Origin: an uncultured Pseudomonadota bacterium
Lineage (GTDB): Bacteria; Pseudomonadota; Gammaproteobacteria; Steroidobacterales; Steroidobacteraceae
Length of the DNA stretch: 38,074 bases
Reading direction: 5' to 3'
NCBI GenBank assembly: GCA_903839465.1
Contig: CAIMCI010000088.1
Location: 1 to 38,074, forward strand
Under the pieces are notes generated by a model. The model did not search any database. It saw only the letters and a program-made list of their open reading frames with translations, and had not been told where the DNA came from. A program made the translations under genes and the position numbers. Positions 24,159-32,776 of this stretch are shown here, in pieces. The number at the start of each line of letters is the position of its first letter. Positions within the stretch are counted from its first letter, which is position 1.

Positions 24159-25745
24159 TCAATCGCTGAAATAGGTCGCCAGGTACTCCGCAAACGGCGC
24201 GGCCGGCGCTTTTTCAAGTGCCTCCTGCTCGGCCACCGACTGCGTCGCCTCGGTCGTAAACTGCGCGAACCGGGCCTCGTTCTCGACCTCGAGCTCGGTG
24301 AAATACTGCTTGTAAATCCGTGACATACGCAGAGCCAGGTCGACGAATGACTCGCCGGTCGTGCGCATCTCTGTCAGCAGCCGGGCTGACGGCGTGGTCT
24401 CCACATCGGCGAGCTTGCGCCGCTGCGCCGCGAGCGCCGTGCTGTAGGGCCGCGCCGCGTCGCCCTGATCCAGGAGTTCCGCGGCCCCTTCCATGGCGGT
24501 CAGGATCTCCGCCGCCCACGACTTCATGTCGACCGGCCGGCCCTCGCGCATCAGCACGAGGCCGGGCTGGCGGCCGGCGCGCGCGACCGTGACGTGGTTG
24601 CGATCGAGTTCGGCCTGTTCGGAGTCGTCGATCTTGGCGCTCGGGGCGAGCGTGCACAGTGCGGCGAAGGTCTCCAGAAAGCGCAGCTTGTTCTGGTTCA
24701 CGCCGACCGGGTCGAGCGCACTGACGTCGAGCGAGCGCATCTCGACGTACTCGACACCGGCCCGGCGCAGCGCCTTGGTCGGCCGTTCGCCGGAGCGTGC
24801 GACCCGCTTCGGGCGGATGAACGAGTAGTACTCGTTCTCGATCTGCAGGATGTTCGCGTTCAGTTGCCGCCACTCGCCGTCGACCTCGACGCCGAGTGCC
24901 GCGTACTCGGGACTGGGCGTCGAGATCGCGGCACCGAGGTCGCGCACGTAGTCGTCCAGGCCGTTCACGGATACCGACAGCTCGGCCTGCGCCTTGTTGC
25001 GGTAGCCGAGATCGGACATGCGCAGGCTCGTCGCATAAGGAGCGTAGAGCGTGCCCGGTGCCAGGACTTCCAGGCCGTGGCCGCTGCGGCCGGCGACGAA
25101 ACTCTCGGCGACGGCCGGCGAGACGCCGAACAGGTAGTGGACGATCCAGCCATAGCGCCGGTAGTTGCGCAGCAGACCGAAGTATTCCGCCGAGATGAAG
25201 TCGGAGCCGACCTTGCGCTCGCCACGGTAATCGGCAAGCACCGCCCAGAACTGCTCCGGGAACGAATAGTTGAAGTGCACGCCGGCGATGGCCTGCATCA
25301 GCCGGCCATAGCGCAGGCCGAGACCGTTGCGATAGACGGTCTTCATGCGCCCGACGTTCGACGACCCGTAGCGGGCGATCGGTATGTCCTTATCGGCCCT
25401 GATGTCGCACGGCATGCTCGTCGCCCACAGGAGCTCATCGCCCAGCGAGCGGTAGACGAACTGGTGCAGATCCGTCAGGTACTGGAGGAGTTCCCAACTC
25501 GTCAGGAAGGTCGGCGTGACCAGTTCGATCAGGCTTTCGGAATAGTCCGTCGTGATGTCGCCGTTGGTCAGCGCCGAACCGAGCGCGTGCGGGTGCGGCG
25601 TCTGGGCGATGTTGCCCTGCTCGTCGACGCGCAGGCTTTCCTTCTCGACACCCTTTCGCCCGCCCACGAGCACGCCGCGCTCGCCGGAGTTCACGAGCGA
25701 CGCGATCGCCTGATCGTAAGCACGACCCAGAGGGGAAGCTGGCAT
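24159..25745 (-). CDS. gshA: Glutamate-cysteine ligase
   Basis: ATP-dependent ligase, 528 aa, catalysing the first step of glutathione synthesis (gamma-glutamylcysteine). It is the gammaproteobacterial type: GGRKGVEKESLRV, HALGSALTNGDITTDYSESLIELVTP, SMPCDI, YGSSNVGRMKTVYRNGLGLRYG and GVHFNYSFPE align with E. coli GshA throughout. The ATG at 25745 is clear and in the right place for the family. A minus-strand TACACT lies about 30 nt upstream, so it may have its own promoter in addition to read-through from the RidA-like gene (62-nt gap). gshB is not in the window; gloA and a GST gene, which use its product, are. Confidence 0.96.
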   Translation of the reverse strand: MPASPLGRAYDQAIASLVNSGERGVLVGGRKGVEKESLRVDEQGNIAQTPHPHALGSALTNGDITTDYSESLIELVTPTFLTSWELLQYLTDLHQFVYRSLGDELLWATSMPCDIRADKDIPIARYGSSNVGRMKTVYRNGLGLRYGRLMQAIAGVHFNYSFPEQFWAVLADYRGERKVGSDFISAEYFGLLRNYRRYGWIVHYLFGVSPAVAESFVAGRSGHGLEVLAPGTLYAPYATSLRMSDLGYRNKAQAELSVSVNGLDDYVRDLGAAISTPSPEYAALGVEVDGEWRQLNANILQIENEYYSFIRPKRVARSGERPTKALRRAGVEYVEMRSLDVSALDPVGVNQNKLRFLETFAALCTLAPSAKIDDSEQAELDRNHVTVARAGRQPGLVLMREGRPVDMKSWAAEILTAMEGAAELLDQGDAARPYSTALAAQRRKLADVETTPSARLLTEMRTTGESFVDLALRMSRIYKQYFTELEVENEARFAQFTTEATQSVAEQEALEKAPAAPFAEYLATYFSD

Positions 25746-25771
25746 GGGATGAAGTCGCCGGTAAAGCGGCT

Positions 25772-25777
25772 AGTGTA
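25772..25777 (-). promoter_or_regulatory. Candidate -10 element for gshA
   Basis: Minus-strand TACACT in the 62-nt gap between the RidA-like gene and gshA. It would give a leader of about 20 nt. No good -35 is seen; part of it would lie inside the RidA-like coding sequence. Confidence 0.35.
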
Positions 25778-25807
25778 GCGGATGGGTAGGTCCGAGCGCA
25801 GACCCGG

Positions 25808-26302
25808 CTAGGGCAGCTCGGCCACCACCTCGACGCCGACCAGGAATCCGGGGTCCGCCAGATGTTTCACTTCAATGAAACTGACCGCCGGCAGGTTGTC
25901 CTTGGAATAGACCTTGAGACGCTGGTCAGCCAGCTTGATCAGCGTCGGCATGTCGGTCGTGTAGATGCGCTCGACCGCGACGTTCTCGAAGGCTGCGCCG
26001 TTGGCCTTCAGCGTGGTCGCGATGTTGGTATAGACCGCGCCCAGCTGGCCGGCCATGTCGTCGGGCGAGATCAGCTGACCCTGCGTGTCGACCGGCAGCG
26101 TCATCGCCACGTAGACGGTCTTGCCGACCTTGACCGCCTGCGAATAGCCGAGCCCGGTCTCGTACTCGCCGAGGTGGTAGGTCGAGCGGAACCGCGACGG
26201 CTGCTCCGGCGCGCTGTCGCACGAAGCGACCAGCGCCGCCACCACGAGCGGCGCGGCCGCGGCAATCATCCGTCGCGCCGCCTTCCGAAGGTCGATCTGC
26301 AT
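25808..26302 (-). CDS. RidA-like lipoprotein lacking the catalytic Arg
   Basis: A 164-aa protein with a lipoprotein signal (lipobox VASC, Cys28), so it should be anchored in the periplasm or outer membrane. The mature part is a YjgF/YER057c/UK114 (RidA) fold with SQAVKVGKTVYVA, DDMAGQLGAVYTNIATTLKANGA and an ERIYTTDM block. In RidA deaminases the active site is P-A-R-S; here it reads PAVS, so Val140 replaces the Arg that binds the imine substrate. Enamine/imine deaminase activity is therefore unlikely. GGGGGAGAC before the ATG is a strong ribosome site. It follows the outer-membrane factor gene by 26 nt, at the end of the HME-RND operon. Role unknown. Confidence 0.82.
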   Translation of the reverse strand: MQIDLRKAARRMIAAAAPLVVAALVASCDSAPEQPSRFRSTYHLGEYETGLGYSQAVKVGKTVYVAMTLPVDTQGQLISPDDMAGQLGAVYTNIATTLKANGAAFENVAVERIYTTDMPTLIKLADQRLKVYSKDNLPAVSFIEVKHLADPGFLVGVEVVAELP

Positions 26303-26328
26303 GTCTCCCCCTGCAGGCCGCGCGCCGG

Positions 26329-27792
26329 TCAGCGCGCCTGCGCCTCCGGCTCCACGCCGCCCAGTGCCTGGAACAGCGCCACTGTATCCGCAAAGCGCGC
26401 GGTGCGGGCGGCGGCGAGCGACACCAGTGCCTGGTTGTAGGCCTGCTCGGCACTGATGAGCGCGAGATAGCCCGCCGCTCCGAGCTCCTGCTGCCGGCGG
26501 GTGATGGCCAGCGCCTCGCCACTCTTCGCCGCTGCACGTTCGGCGAGCGCCGTGGCCTCGGCGTCGTGTTGCAGGGCGCGCAGCGAATCGGCGACGCTCT
26601 GGAATGCCAGCAGGACGGCCTGCCGGTAACCGGCGCCGGCCTGATCGAACTGCGCGACCGCCGCCCGACGGCGGTGGACGAGCTCGCCGCCGGCGAACAG
26701 CGTCTGCGACAGGTTGGCGCCCAGCGACCAGAAGTTGGCGCCGCTCGTGAACAGGCCACCGAAGCCGGTTGCAACCGAGCCGAGGGTGGCGGTGAGGGTG
26801 AGCTGCGGCAGCAGGTTGCCGGTGGCGACGCCGACGGCGGCGGACGCGGCGTGCAGATTGGCCTCGGCGGCGCGCACGTCCGGCCGCCGCCGAACGAGTT
26901 CGGAAGGTACCCCGAGCGGTATCTGCGCCGGCAGTTTCAGGGCGTCGAGCTCGAAGCGCACGGCCGGCGCCTCGCCGGGCAGGTGCCCGGTCAGCGTCGC
27001 GAGCTGGTGCTCGGCCATCTCTTCCTGCTGGCGCAGGCCCGGCAGCGTGCCGGCCAGCTGCGCGAGTGCGGCCTCCTGGGCGATGACGTCGATCTCGGCG
27101 ATCGAACCGAGTTCGAACTGGCGGCGGGCGATGGCCGTGGACTCGTGACCGAGCGCCAGCACGTGCTCGGTGGCCGCGATCTGCGCTCTGAGTCCCGCCT
27201 CGGCGATGGCGGTCGCGACGACATTGGCGACCAGCGTCTGGTAAGTCGCCTGCAGCTGCCAGCGCGCGAGTTCCGCCTGCGCGGCCAGGCCCTCGACCGT
27301 CCGCCGGTTGGTGCCGAACACGTCCGGCGTGAAGGCGACGCTGACCTGGGGCGTATACAGGTTGAAGACCGGCGTGCCGGCCGTCAGCGTCGGCGACAGC
27401 ACGTCGACCGGGTTGCGCTGCCGGCTCGCGCCGAGCCCCGCGCTCACCTGCGGCAGGTAGGCGCCGCGCTGGGCGGCCGTGTTCTCCTCGGCCGCGCGCA
27501 GCGCCGCCTGCGCCGCCTGGACCGTCGGGTTGGCGCGCAGGGCCTCGTCGACCAGCGCGTCAAGCTGCGGCGAGCCGAAGCGGTGCCACCAGGCCGTATC
27601 GGTCGGCGACTGCGCGAGGAATGCCTGCGGCTCGCTCGGCGCGACGTCCTCGTCGCCGGCCACGGCGGGTGCCGCGTAGGCTTCGACCGCGGGCGCCGGC
27701 GGCGGCCTGAAGTCGGGACCGGCCGCGCAGCCCGCGAGCGCGGTGGCGAGCCCTAGAGCGAGCAGCCGGCGAGTCGCGACGCCCCGGCTCAT
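26329..27792 (-). CDS. Outer-membrane efflux lipoprotein (NodT/OprM type)
   Basis: Trimeric outer-membrane channel of the RND tripartite pump, 487 aa. The N-terminus is a lipoprotein signal with lipobox LAGC (Cys22) followed by the typical AAGPDFRPP segment. The two OEP repeats are rich in Ala, Gln and Glu helices, with ALRAAEENTAAQRGAYLPQVSAG in the first and PELVRR-like SELVRRRPDVRAAEANLHAA in the second. The ATG at 27792 overlaps the permease stop by 4 nt (ATGA), so the two are translationally coupled; the frame extends upstream but that part overlaps the permease gene. It is the third gene of the adaptor-permease-channel order. Confidence 0.93.
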   Translation of the reverse strand: MSRGVATRRLLALGLATALAGCAAGPDFRPPPAPAVEAYAAPAVAGDEDVAPSEPQAFLAQSPTDTAWWHRFGSPQLDALVDEALRANPTVQAAQAALRAAEENTAAQRGAYLPQVSAGLGASRQRNPVDVLSPTLTAGTPVFNLYTPQVSVAFTPDVFGTNRRTVEGLAAQAELARWQLQATYQTLVANVVATAIAEAGLRAQIAATEHVLALGHESTAIARRQFELGSIAEIDVIAQEAALAQLAGTLPGLRQQEEMAEHQLATLTGHLPGEAPAVRFELDALKLPAQIPLGVPSELVRRRPDVRAAEANLHAASAAVGVATGNLLPQLTLTATLGSVATGFGGLFTSGANFWSLGANLSQTLFAGGELVHRRRAAVAQFDQAGAGYRQAVLLAFQSVADSLRALQHDAEATALAERAAAKSGEALAITRRQQELGAAGYLALISAEQAYNQALVSLAAARTARFADTVALFQALGGVEPEAQAR

Positions 27793-30700
27793 CCGCCGAG
27801 CTCCGCGTCTGCCTCGTCGGTCTGCAGCGCCTCGCGGTCCTCGTAGCCGGCCTCGTCCAGCGGCTGGCGGCGCGAGAAGCGCAGGATCAGCACGGGCAGG
27901 ACCAGCAGGATCAGAAGCGGCGCGAGCAGCATGCCGCCGACCACGACCAGCGCCAGCGGCCGCTGCACCTGGGAGCCGATCCCGGCGGAGAACGCCGCCG
28001 GTATGAGGCCGACGCAGGCAACGATGCAGGTCATCGCCACCGGGCGCAGCTGCGTACGGCACGTGCTTTCCATGGCGGCGATACGCGACTGGCCGGTCTC
28101 CAGGCACAGGTTGTAGTAGGACAGCACGAGAATGCCATCCATGGTCGCGATGCCGAACAGCGCGACGAAGCCGATCGCGGCCGAGACGCTGAACGCCGTG
28201 GAGGACAGAAACAGCGCGAAGATGCCGCCGATGAGCGCCATCGGAATCACGCTCGCCGCCAGCAGCACGTCGCGCAGCGAACCGAAATTGAGATACAGCA
28301 GCAGGCAGATCAGCACGAATGCCAGCGGCACGACGAGCGCGAGGCGGCCGAGGGCCTCCTGCAGGTTGCCGAACTCGCCTACCCACTCGAGCCGATAGCC
28401 GCCCGGTATCTGCACACGGCTTTCGACGCGTCGCTGCGCCTCGAGCACGGCACTGCCGAGATCACGACCGCGGACGCTGAACTTGATCGGTACGTAGCGC
28501 TCCTGCTGCTCGCGGTAGATGAAAGAGGCGCCGGACACGAGCCGGACGTCGGCGACGTCGGCGAGTGCGAGCTGTGCCGAACCGCCCGTAGCCGGATCCG
28601 TGGCGACGATGGGTATCCGGCGGATCGCCTGCAGGCTCTGCCGGAAAGGCGCTGCCAGCCGCACGACCATCGGGAAGTGCCGGTCGCTGCCATCCTCGTA
28701 GAGATCGCCCGCCGACTGGCCACCGATCGCCGCCTGGACGACGCTGTTGACGTCGCCGGTGCCGAGCCCGTAACGCGCCGCCCGATCGCGATCGACATCG
28801 ATGCGGATCGTCGGCTGGCCGAGCGAGCGCAGCACCGCCAGATCGGTCACGCCCGGCACGTTGCGCAGCTCGGCGACGATCTTGTTGGCGGTATCCTCGA
28901 GCGTCGCCAGGTCGCCGCCGTAGACCTTGACCGAATTCTCGCCCTTAACGCCCGACGCCGCCTCCTCGACATTGTCCTGGATGTACTGCGAGAAATTGAA
29001 TTCGACACCGGGGAATTTCTCCGCCAGCGCGCGGGTCATGTCCTGCGTCAGCTTCTCCTTGTCGATGCCGGCCGGCCACTCCGACGCCGGTTTCAGCGGC
29101 ACGAAGAACTCGGCATTGAAGAAGCCGGTCGCGTCCGTGCCGTCGTCGGGACGGCCGTGCTGGGAAACGACCTTTTCAACCTCCGGATAGGACGCGATCA
29201 GGCGGCGCATCTGGTTGACGTACGGGTTTCCCTCCTCGATGGATATCGATGTGGGTAGCGTCGCGCGAATCCACAGATTGCCCTCCTCGAGCTTCGGCAG
29301 GAACTCGAGGCCGAGGCTGCGCATCGCAAACACCGCCATCAGGGCGATCACGGCCGCCACGCCCAGCGTCACGATGCGATTGACCAGGGCAAAGCGCATC
29401 ACCGGGTCGTAGGCACGGCGCAGCGTGCGCACGAGCACGGTCTCGACTTCCTCGACGCGGCTTGGCAGCAGCAGGGCCGACAGCGCCGGCGCGACCGTGA
29501 AGGTGGCCAGCAGGCCACCGGCGATCGCATAGCCGTAGGTCTTGGCCATCGGCCCGAAGATGTGGCCTTCGATTCCGGACAGCGTGAACAGCGGCACGAA
29601 GCCGGCGATGATTATCGCCGCGGCGAAGAAGATCGAGCGGCTGACCTCGGCCGCGGCGTTGGCGATGGTGGCGAACTTGCCCGTAAATCCCGACGGTGTC
29701 CGCATGGTATGCAGTGCCGTCGTGCGGCCCGCCGCCCCGGAACCGGCCTCGGCGAGATGCCGGTAGATGTTCTCCACCATGATGACGGTGGCATCGACGA
29801 TCAGCCCGAAGTCGATGGCACCCACCGACAGGAGGTTGGCCGACTCGCCGCGCAGGACCATCAGTGCGATCGCGAACGACAGCGCAAAAGGGATGGTCAT
29901 GGCGACGATGAAGGCGCTGCGCAGATTGCCGAGGAAGGCCCACTGCAGGAAGAAGATCAGCAGCACGCCCGCCACCATGTTGTGCAGCACGGTGTGCGTG
30001 GTGACGTTGATCAGATCGCTGCGGTCGTAGATGCGCGATATGGCCACCCCCGGTGGCAGCAGTCCGCTGGCATTGATGTGCTCGACCTCGGCCTCGACGC
30101 GCTGGATGGTGGGCACGCTTTCCGCGCTGCGTCGCATCAGGACGATGCCCTGCACGATGTCGTCGGCGTCGTTGAGGCCGGCGATGCCCAGGCGCGGCTG
30201 GTGCCCGACCCTGACCTCGGCCACGTCCGACAGCAGTACCGGCACGCCCCTGTTCGAGGCGAGCAGCGTGTGGCGCACGTCGTCGAGCGAGCGGATGAGC
30301 CCCACGCCGCGCACGACGGTCGCCTGCGGGCCGATGTTGACGGTCTGGCCACCCACGTTGATGTTGGCGTTGCCGAGCGCCTGCAGCACCTGCGACAGGC
30401 TGAGTCCGTAGCCCACGAGGCGCGCCTGGTCGACCGCGATTTCGTAGGTCTTGGTCTGCCCGCCCCAGCCGGTGACGTCGATGACGCCGGGCACGGCCTT
30501 GAAGCGCCGCTGCAGCACCCAGTCCTGCAGGGTCTTCAGGTCCGTGACGGAATAGCCCGGCGGGCCGACCACCCGGTAGCGGAAGATTTCACCGATAGGG
30601 CTGGTCGGGGAAATCGAGGGCTGCGCGCCGTTGGGCAGCGCCGGCAGCTGCGCCAGCCGGTTGATGACCCACTGTTCGGCCTGCTGGTAGGTGAAGTCGT

Positions 30701-30992
30701 AGGTGAACTGCACCTTGACGTCGGACAGGCCAAAAAGCGAGATCGTGCGCACGACCTTCACGTTCGGTATGCCGGCCATCTGCACTTCGATCGGTATCGT
30801 GATGTAGCGCTCGACTTCCTCGGCCGACTGGCCGGCGCTCTGCGTCACGATATCGACCAGTGGCGGCACCGGGTCGGGGTAGGCTTCGATATTCAGAATG
30901 CTGAAGCACACCGCACCCGCGCCGAGCATCAGGACGAGCAGGACGCCGATCAGCACCCTCTGGCGGAGTGCGAATGTGACCAGCGCATTCAC
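27789..30992 (-). CDS. HME-type RND efflux permease (CusA/CzcA family)
   Basis: Inner-membrane pump subunit of 1067 aa. The N-terminus (LVTFALRQRVLIGVLLVLMLGAG) forms the first helix and is followed by ILNIEAYPDPVPP, typical of heavy-metal RND proteins. TM4 reads GAIDFGLIVDATVIMVENIYRH, with the Asp and Glu residues (D-F-G-x-I-V-D ... E) that are the CzcA/CusA proton-relay signature and are not seen in HAE1 pumps. The metal specificity cannot be set by eye; no obvious Met triad of CusA was tested. The start is GTG 30992, with GGAG upstream and a 2-nt gap after the adaptor gene. The pump is complete with its adaptor and channel. Confidence 0.92.
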   Translation of the reverse strand: MNALVTFALRQRVLIGVLLVLMLGAGAVCFSILNIEAYPDPVPPLVDIVTQSAGQSAEEVERYITIPIEVQMAGIPNVKVVRTISLFGLSDVKVQFTYDFTYQQAEQWVINRLAQLPALPNGAQPSISPTSPIGEIFRYRVVGPPGYSVTDLKTLQDWVLQRRFKAVPGVIDVTGWGGQTKTYEIAVDQARLVGYGLSLSQVLQALGNANINVGGQTVNIGPQATVVRGVGLIRSLDDVRHTLLASNRGVPVLLSDVAEVRVGHQPRLGIAGLNDADDIVQGIVLMRRSAESVPTIQRVEAEVEHINASGLLPPGVAISRIYDRSDLINVTTHTVLHNMVAGVLLIFFLQWAFLGNLRSAFIVAMTIPFALSFAIALMVLRGESANLLSVGAIDFGLIVDATVIMVENIYRHLAEAGSGAAGRTTALHTMRTPSGFTGKFATIANAAAEVSRSIFFAAAIIIAGFVPLFTLSGIEGHIFGPMAKTYGYAIAGGLLATFTVAPALSALLLPSRVEEVETVLVRTLRRAYDPVMRFALVNRIVTLGVAAVIALMAVFAMRSLGLEFLPKLEEGNLWIRATLPTSISIEEGNPYVNQMRRLIASYPEVEKVVSQHGRPDDGTDATGFFNAEFFVPLKPASEWPAGIDKEKLTQDMTRALAEKFPGVEFNFSQYIQDNVEEAASGVKGENSVKVYGGDLATLEDTANKIVAELRNVPGVTDLAVLRSLGQPTIRIDVDRDRAARYGLGTGDVNSVVQAAIGGQSAGDLYEDGSDRHFPMVVRLAAPFRQSLQAIRRIPIVATDPATGGSAQLALADVADVRLVSGASFIYREQQERYVPIKFSVRGRDLGSAVLEAQRRVESRVQIPGGYRLEWVGEFGNLQEALGRLALVVPLAFVLICLLLYLNFGSLRDVLLAASVIPMALIGGIFALFLSSTAFSVSAAIGFVALFGIATMDGILVLSYYNLCLETGQSRIAAMESTCRTQLRPVAMTCIVACVGLIPAAFSAGIGSQVQRPLALVVVGGMLLAPLLILLVLPVLILRFSRRQPLDEAGYEDREALQTDEADAELGG

Positions 30993-30994
30993 GG

Positions 30995-32221
30995 TCAGTC
31001 GCTCCGGACGGCCCGATCGATGAAGAGGCTGCCCTTGGTCGCGACACGTTCGCCGGCCTTCAGCCCGTCGGTGACCTCGACCCAGCCGGACAGCGTCCGG
31101 CCGGTCTTGATCGGCCGGTACTCGAGCGACTGGTCGGCGCCGAGCACCCAGATGTGCGCGGTATCGCTTTCGTAGACGACGGCCGATTCGGGCACGCCGG
31201 GCGCCTGCACGGCACCGGCCGTGACGATGCGGAACGAGGCGATCATTTCCGGCTTCAGCGCCCGGTCGTGGTTGTCGATTTCGGCGCGCACGGTAATGCG
31301 GTGCGTGGCCGCATCGACGAGCGGCGCGACGTAGGTGACCCGCGCCGCGAAGACGCGCTCGGGGTAGGCCGGGACGCGCACTTCTACCGCCTGGCCGCGC
31401 CGCACGCGGGCGGCATCCACTTCGCGGACGTTGGCAACGAGCCAGACCGATGACAGGTCGGCCACGGTGTATACGGCCGTGCCGGAGCCCGCCTGCAGGA
31501 ACTGGCCCGGGCCCACCTGCCGGTCCACGACGACCCCGCTGATCGGCGCGACGAGCGGCGCGAGACCGTGCGCCGCATCACCGCTGCCGCGCTCCATCGC
31601 GTCGATCTCCGCGCCGGACTTGCCGAGCACGGCGAGGCGGTTGCGCACCGCCCGCAGACTCGCTTCCGCCGCGGCAAGGTCCGACTGCGCCTGCTGCCAG
31701 TCCTGCAGGCTGCCACCCTTGGCCTCGTACAGGGCGCGCTTGCGCGCTTCGTTGACCCGGGCAAGCTGCGCGGCGGCGGCCGCGGCGGCCATGTCGCTCT
31801 GTGCCTGACCGAATTCGGTCGCCTGGACGTAGGCAAGCGGCGCGCCCGCAGCGACCGCATCGCCAAGGCCGGCGAGCACCTTCGTGACGCGACCGGAATA
31901 GGGACTGTAGACGGCAGTGGCCCGGTCGCCGTTGACGGCGATGCGCCCGTCCGTGCGTTCCTCGCCCTCGAACGGGCGCAGCGTCACGGTCTCCACACCG
32001 AACGTCTTCAGCTGCGCCGGGGTCGGCTTGAAACTGGTGGCGCCGTCGCTGCCAGGTCCCTCCACGGCCCCGTCATGGTCGTGGCGGTGCACGACCCAGT
32101 AGCCGGCGGCAAAGGCGACCACGAGCGCGGCGAGGACGGCGACGAGCCGCCACTGCCGGTGCCGTGGCCAGGCGGCCGCGGTGATGGGCGGGGTGCCTGT
32201 TGGTTCGCTCGCGTCAGCCAT
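30995..32221 (-). CDS. RND periplasmic adaptor, CzcB-like
   Basis: Membrane-fusion protein of 408 aa with one N-terminal membrane anchor (LVAVLAALVVAFAAGYWVV) followed by a short His/Asp-rich HRHDHDG segment that could bind metal. The core has a lipoyl half (YSPYSGRVTKVLAGLGDAV), a hairpin rich in Ala/Gln, the second lipoyl half (VAPISGVVVDRQVGPGQFL) and a barrel with VWLVANVREVDAARVRRGQ. The ATG at 32221 is supported by GGAT upstream; further upstream the frame is Arg/Gly-rich and not protein-like. It is first in the adaptor-permease-channel-RidA-like operon and divergent from the DUF2845 gene. Confidence 0.92.
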   Translation of the reverse strand: MADASEPTGTPPITAAAWPRHRQWRLVAVLAALVVAFAAGYWVVHRHDHDGAVEGPGSDGATSFKPTPAQLKTFGVETVTLRPFEGEERTDGRIAVNGDRATAVYSPYSGRVTKVLAGLGDAVAAGAPLAYVQATEFGQAQSDMAAAAAAAQLARVNEARKRALYEAKGGSLQDWQQAQSDLAAAEASLRAVRNRLAVLGKSGAEIDAMERGSGDAAHGLAPLVAPISGVVVDRQVGPGQFLQAGSGTAVYTVADLSSVWLVANVREVDAARVRRGQAVEVRVPAYPERVFAARVTYVAPLVDAATHRITVRAEIDNHDRALKPEMIASFRIVTAGAVQAPGVPESAVVYESDTAHIWVLGADQSLEYRPIKTGRTLSGWVEVTDGLKAGERVATKGSLFIDRAVRSD

Positions 32222-32365
32222 GGTCAGATCCGCCTGCCGTGCATCATTACCGCCGCGCGAGTTTAGACCAACGGTATAACGCGGCGCATCACGAATCGGC
32301 GGACGGCGGATTCCTAAACGCTTCTTAACGCACGCGGCTCGCCCGGCTGCCGCTATCATGAACTC
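32222..32365. promoter_or_regulatory. Divergent control region, HME-RND operon / DUF2845
   Basis: This 144-nt region should hold both promoters. Plus-strand TATCAT (32354-32359) is a good -10 match for the DUF2845 gene. The stretch GTTTAGACCAACGGTATAAC (32261-32280) is only loosely palindromic; I would not call it an operator. The middle (32310-32330) is moderately AT-rich. Confidence 0.3.
32354..32359 (+). promoter_or_regulatory. Candidate -10 element for the DUF2845 gene
   Basis: TATCAT matches 5 of 6 positions of TATAAT. It ends 6 nt before the ATG, so transcription would start at or next to the start codon, a leaderless arrangement. There is no ribosome site before this ATG. Confidence 0.35.
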
Positions 32366-32719
32366 ATGTTCGTACGCCGCCCGGGATTCCGGATCGCCCT
32401 CCTCGGGCTGCTCGCAGGCCTCGCCGTGACCAGCGCGGTCGCCGCCGCCGATTTCACGTGCGGCGACAGGATCGTGACGACCGGCATGACCGCCGGCCAG
32501 GTGGTTGCCGCCTGCGGCAGGCCGAGCGAAGTCCGGGTAAACCCGCCGATCCGGCGCCGCCATGGTTACGGCCGCGACTCGTTCGACGAGGTGATCGAGC
32601 CGGGTGGCGAAGTCTGGGTATACAACTTCGGCTCGACGAAGCTGCTGCAGAAGCTCATCTTCGTCGGCGGGATCCTCGCCGAGACGACGACGCTCCTGTC
32701 CTACGGGTACGACAACTGA
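32366..32719 (+). CDS. DUF2845-family exported protein
   Basis: Small secreted protein, 117 aa, with a signal peptide of about 28 residues (hydrophobic ALLGLLAGLAV, cleavage after AVAAA). The mature part has the DUF2845 pattern: TCGDRIVTTGMTAGQVVAACGRPSEV with two Cys, and EVWVYNFG towards the C-terminus. Its cellular function is unknown; location is periplasm. It is divergent from the HME-RND operon and 33 nt from the next gene's nearest upstream ATG. I chose the ATG at 32366; there is no other in-frame start nearby. Confidence 0.8.
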   Translation: MFVRRPGFRIALLGLLAGLAVTSAVAAADFTCGDRIVTTGMTAGQVVAACGRPSEVRVNPPIRRRHGYGRDSFDEVIEPGGEVWVYNFGSTKLLQKLIFVGGILAETTTLLSYGYDN

Positions 32720-32739
32720 GGCGCGGCCGGCCGGCGCGC

Positions 32740-32745
32740 TACACT
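32740..32745 (+). promoter_or_regulatory. Candidate -10 element for the GNAT gene
   Basis: TACACT lies 7 nt upstream of an ATG at 32753 and 31 nt upstream of the ATG I prefer (32777), for which transcription would give a 24-nt leader containing AGGA. No -35 match is seen. Confidence 0.35.
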
Positions 32746-32776
32746 CGGGCGCATGGGTGGCTTTCCTAGGACGGCA

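Noticed and set aside
32261-32280. Operator-like dyad upstream of the HME-RND operon
   Set aside because: Its two halves match at only four of ten positions, so it is probably chance.
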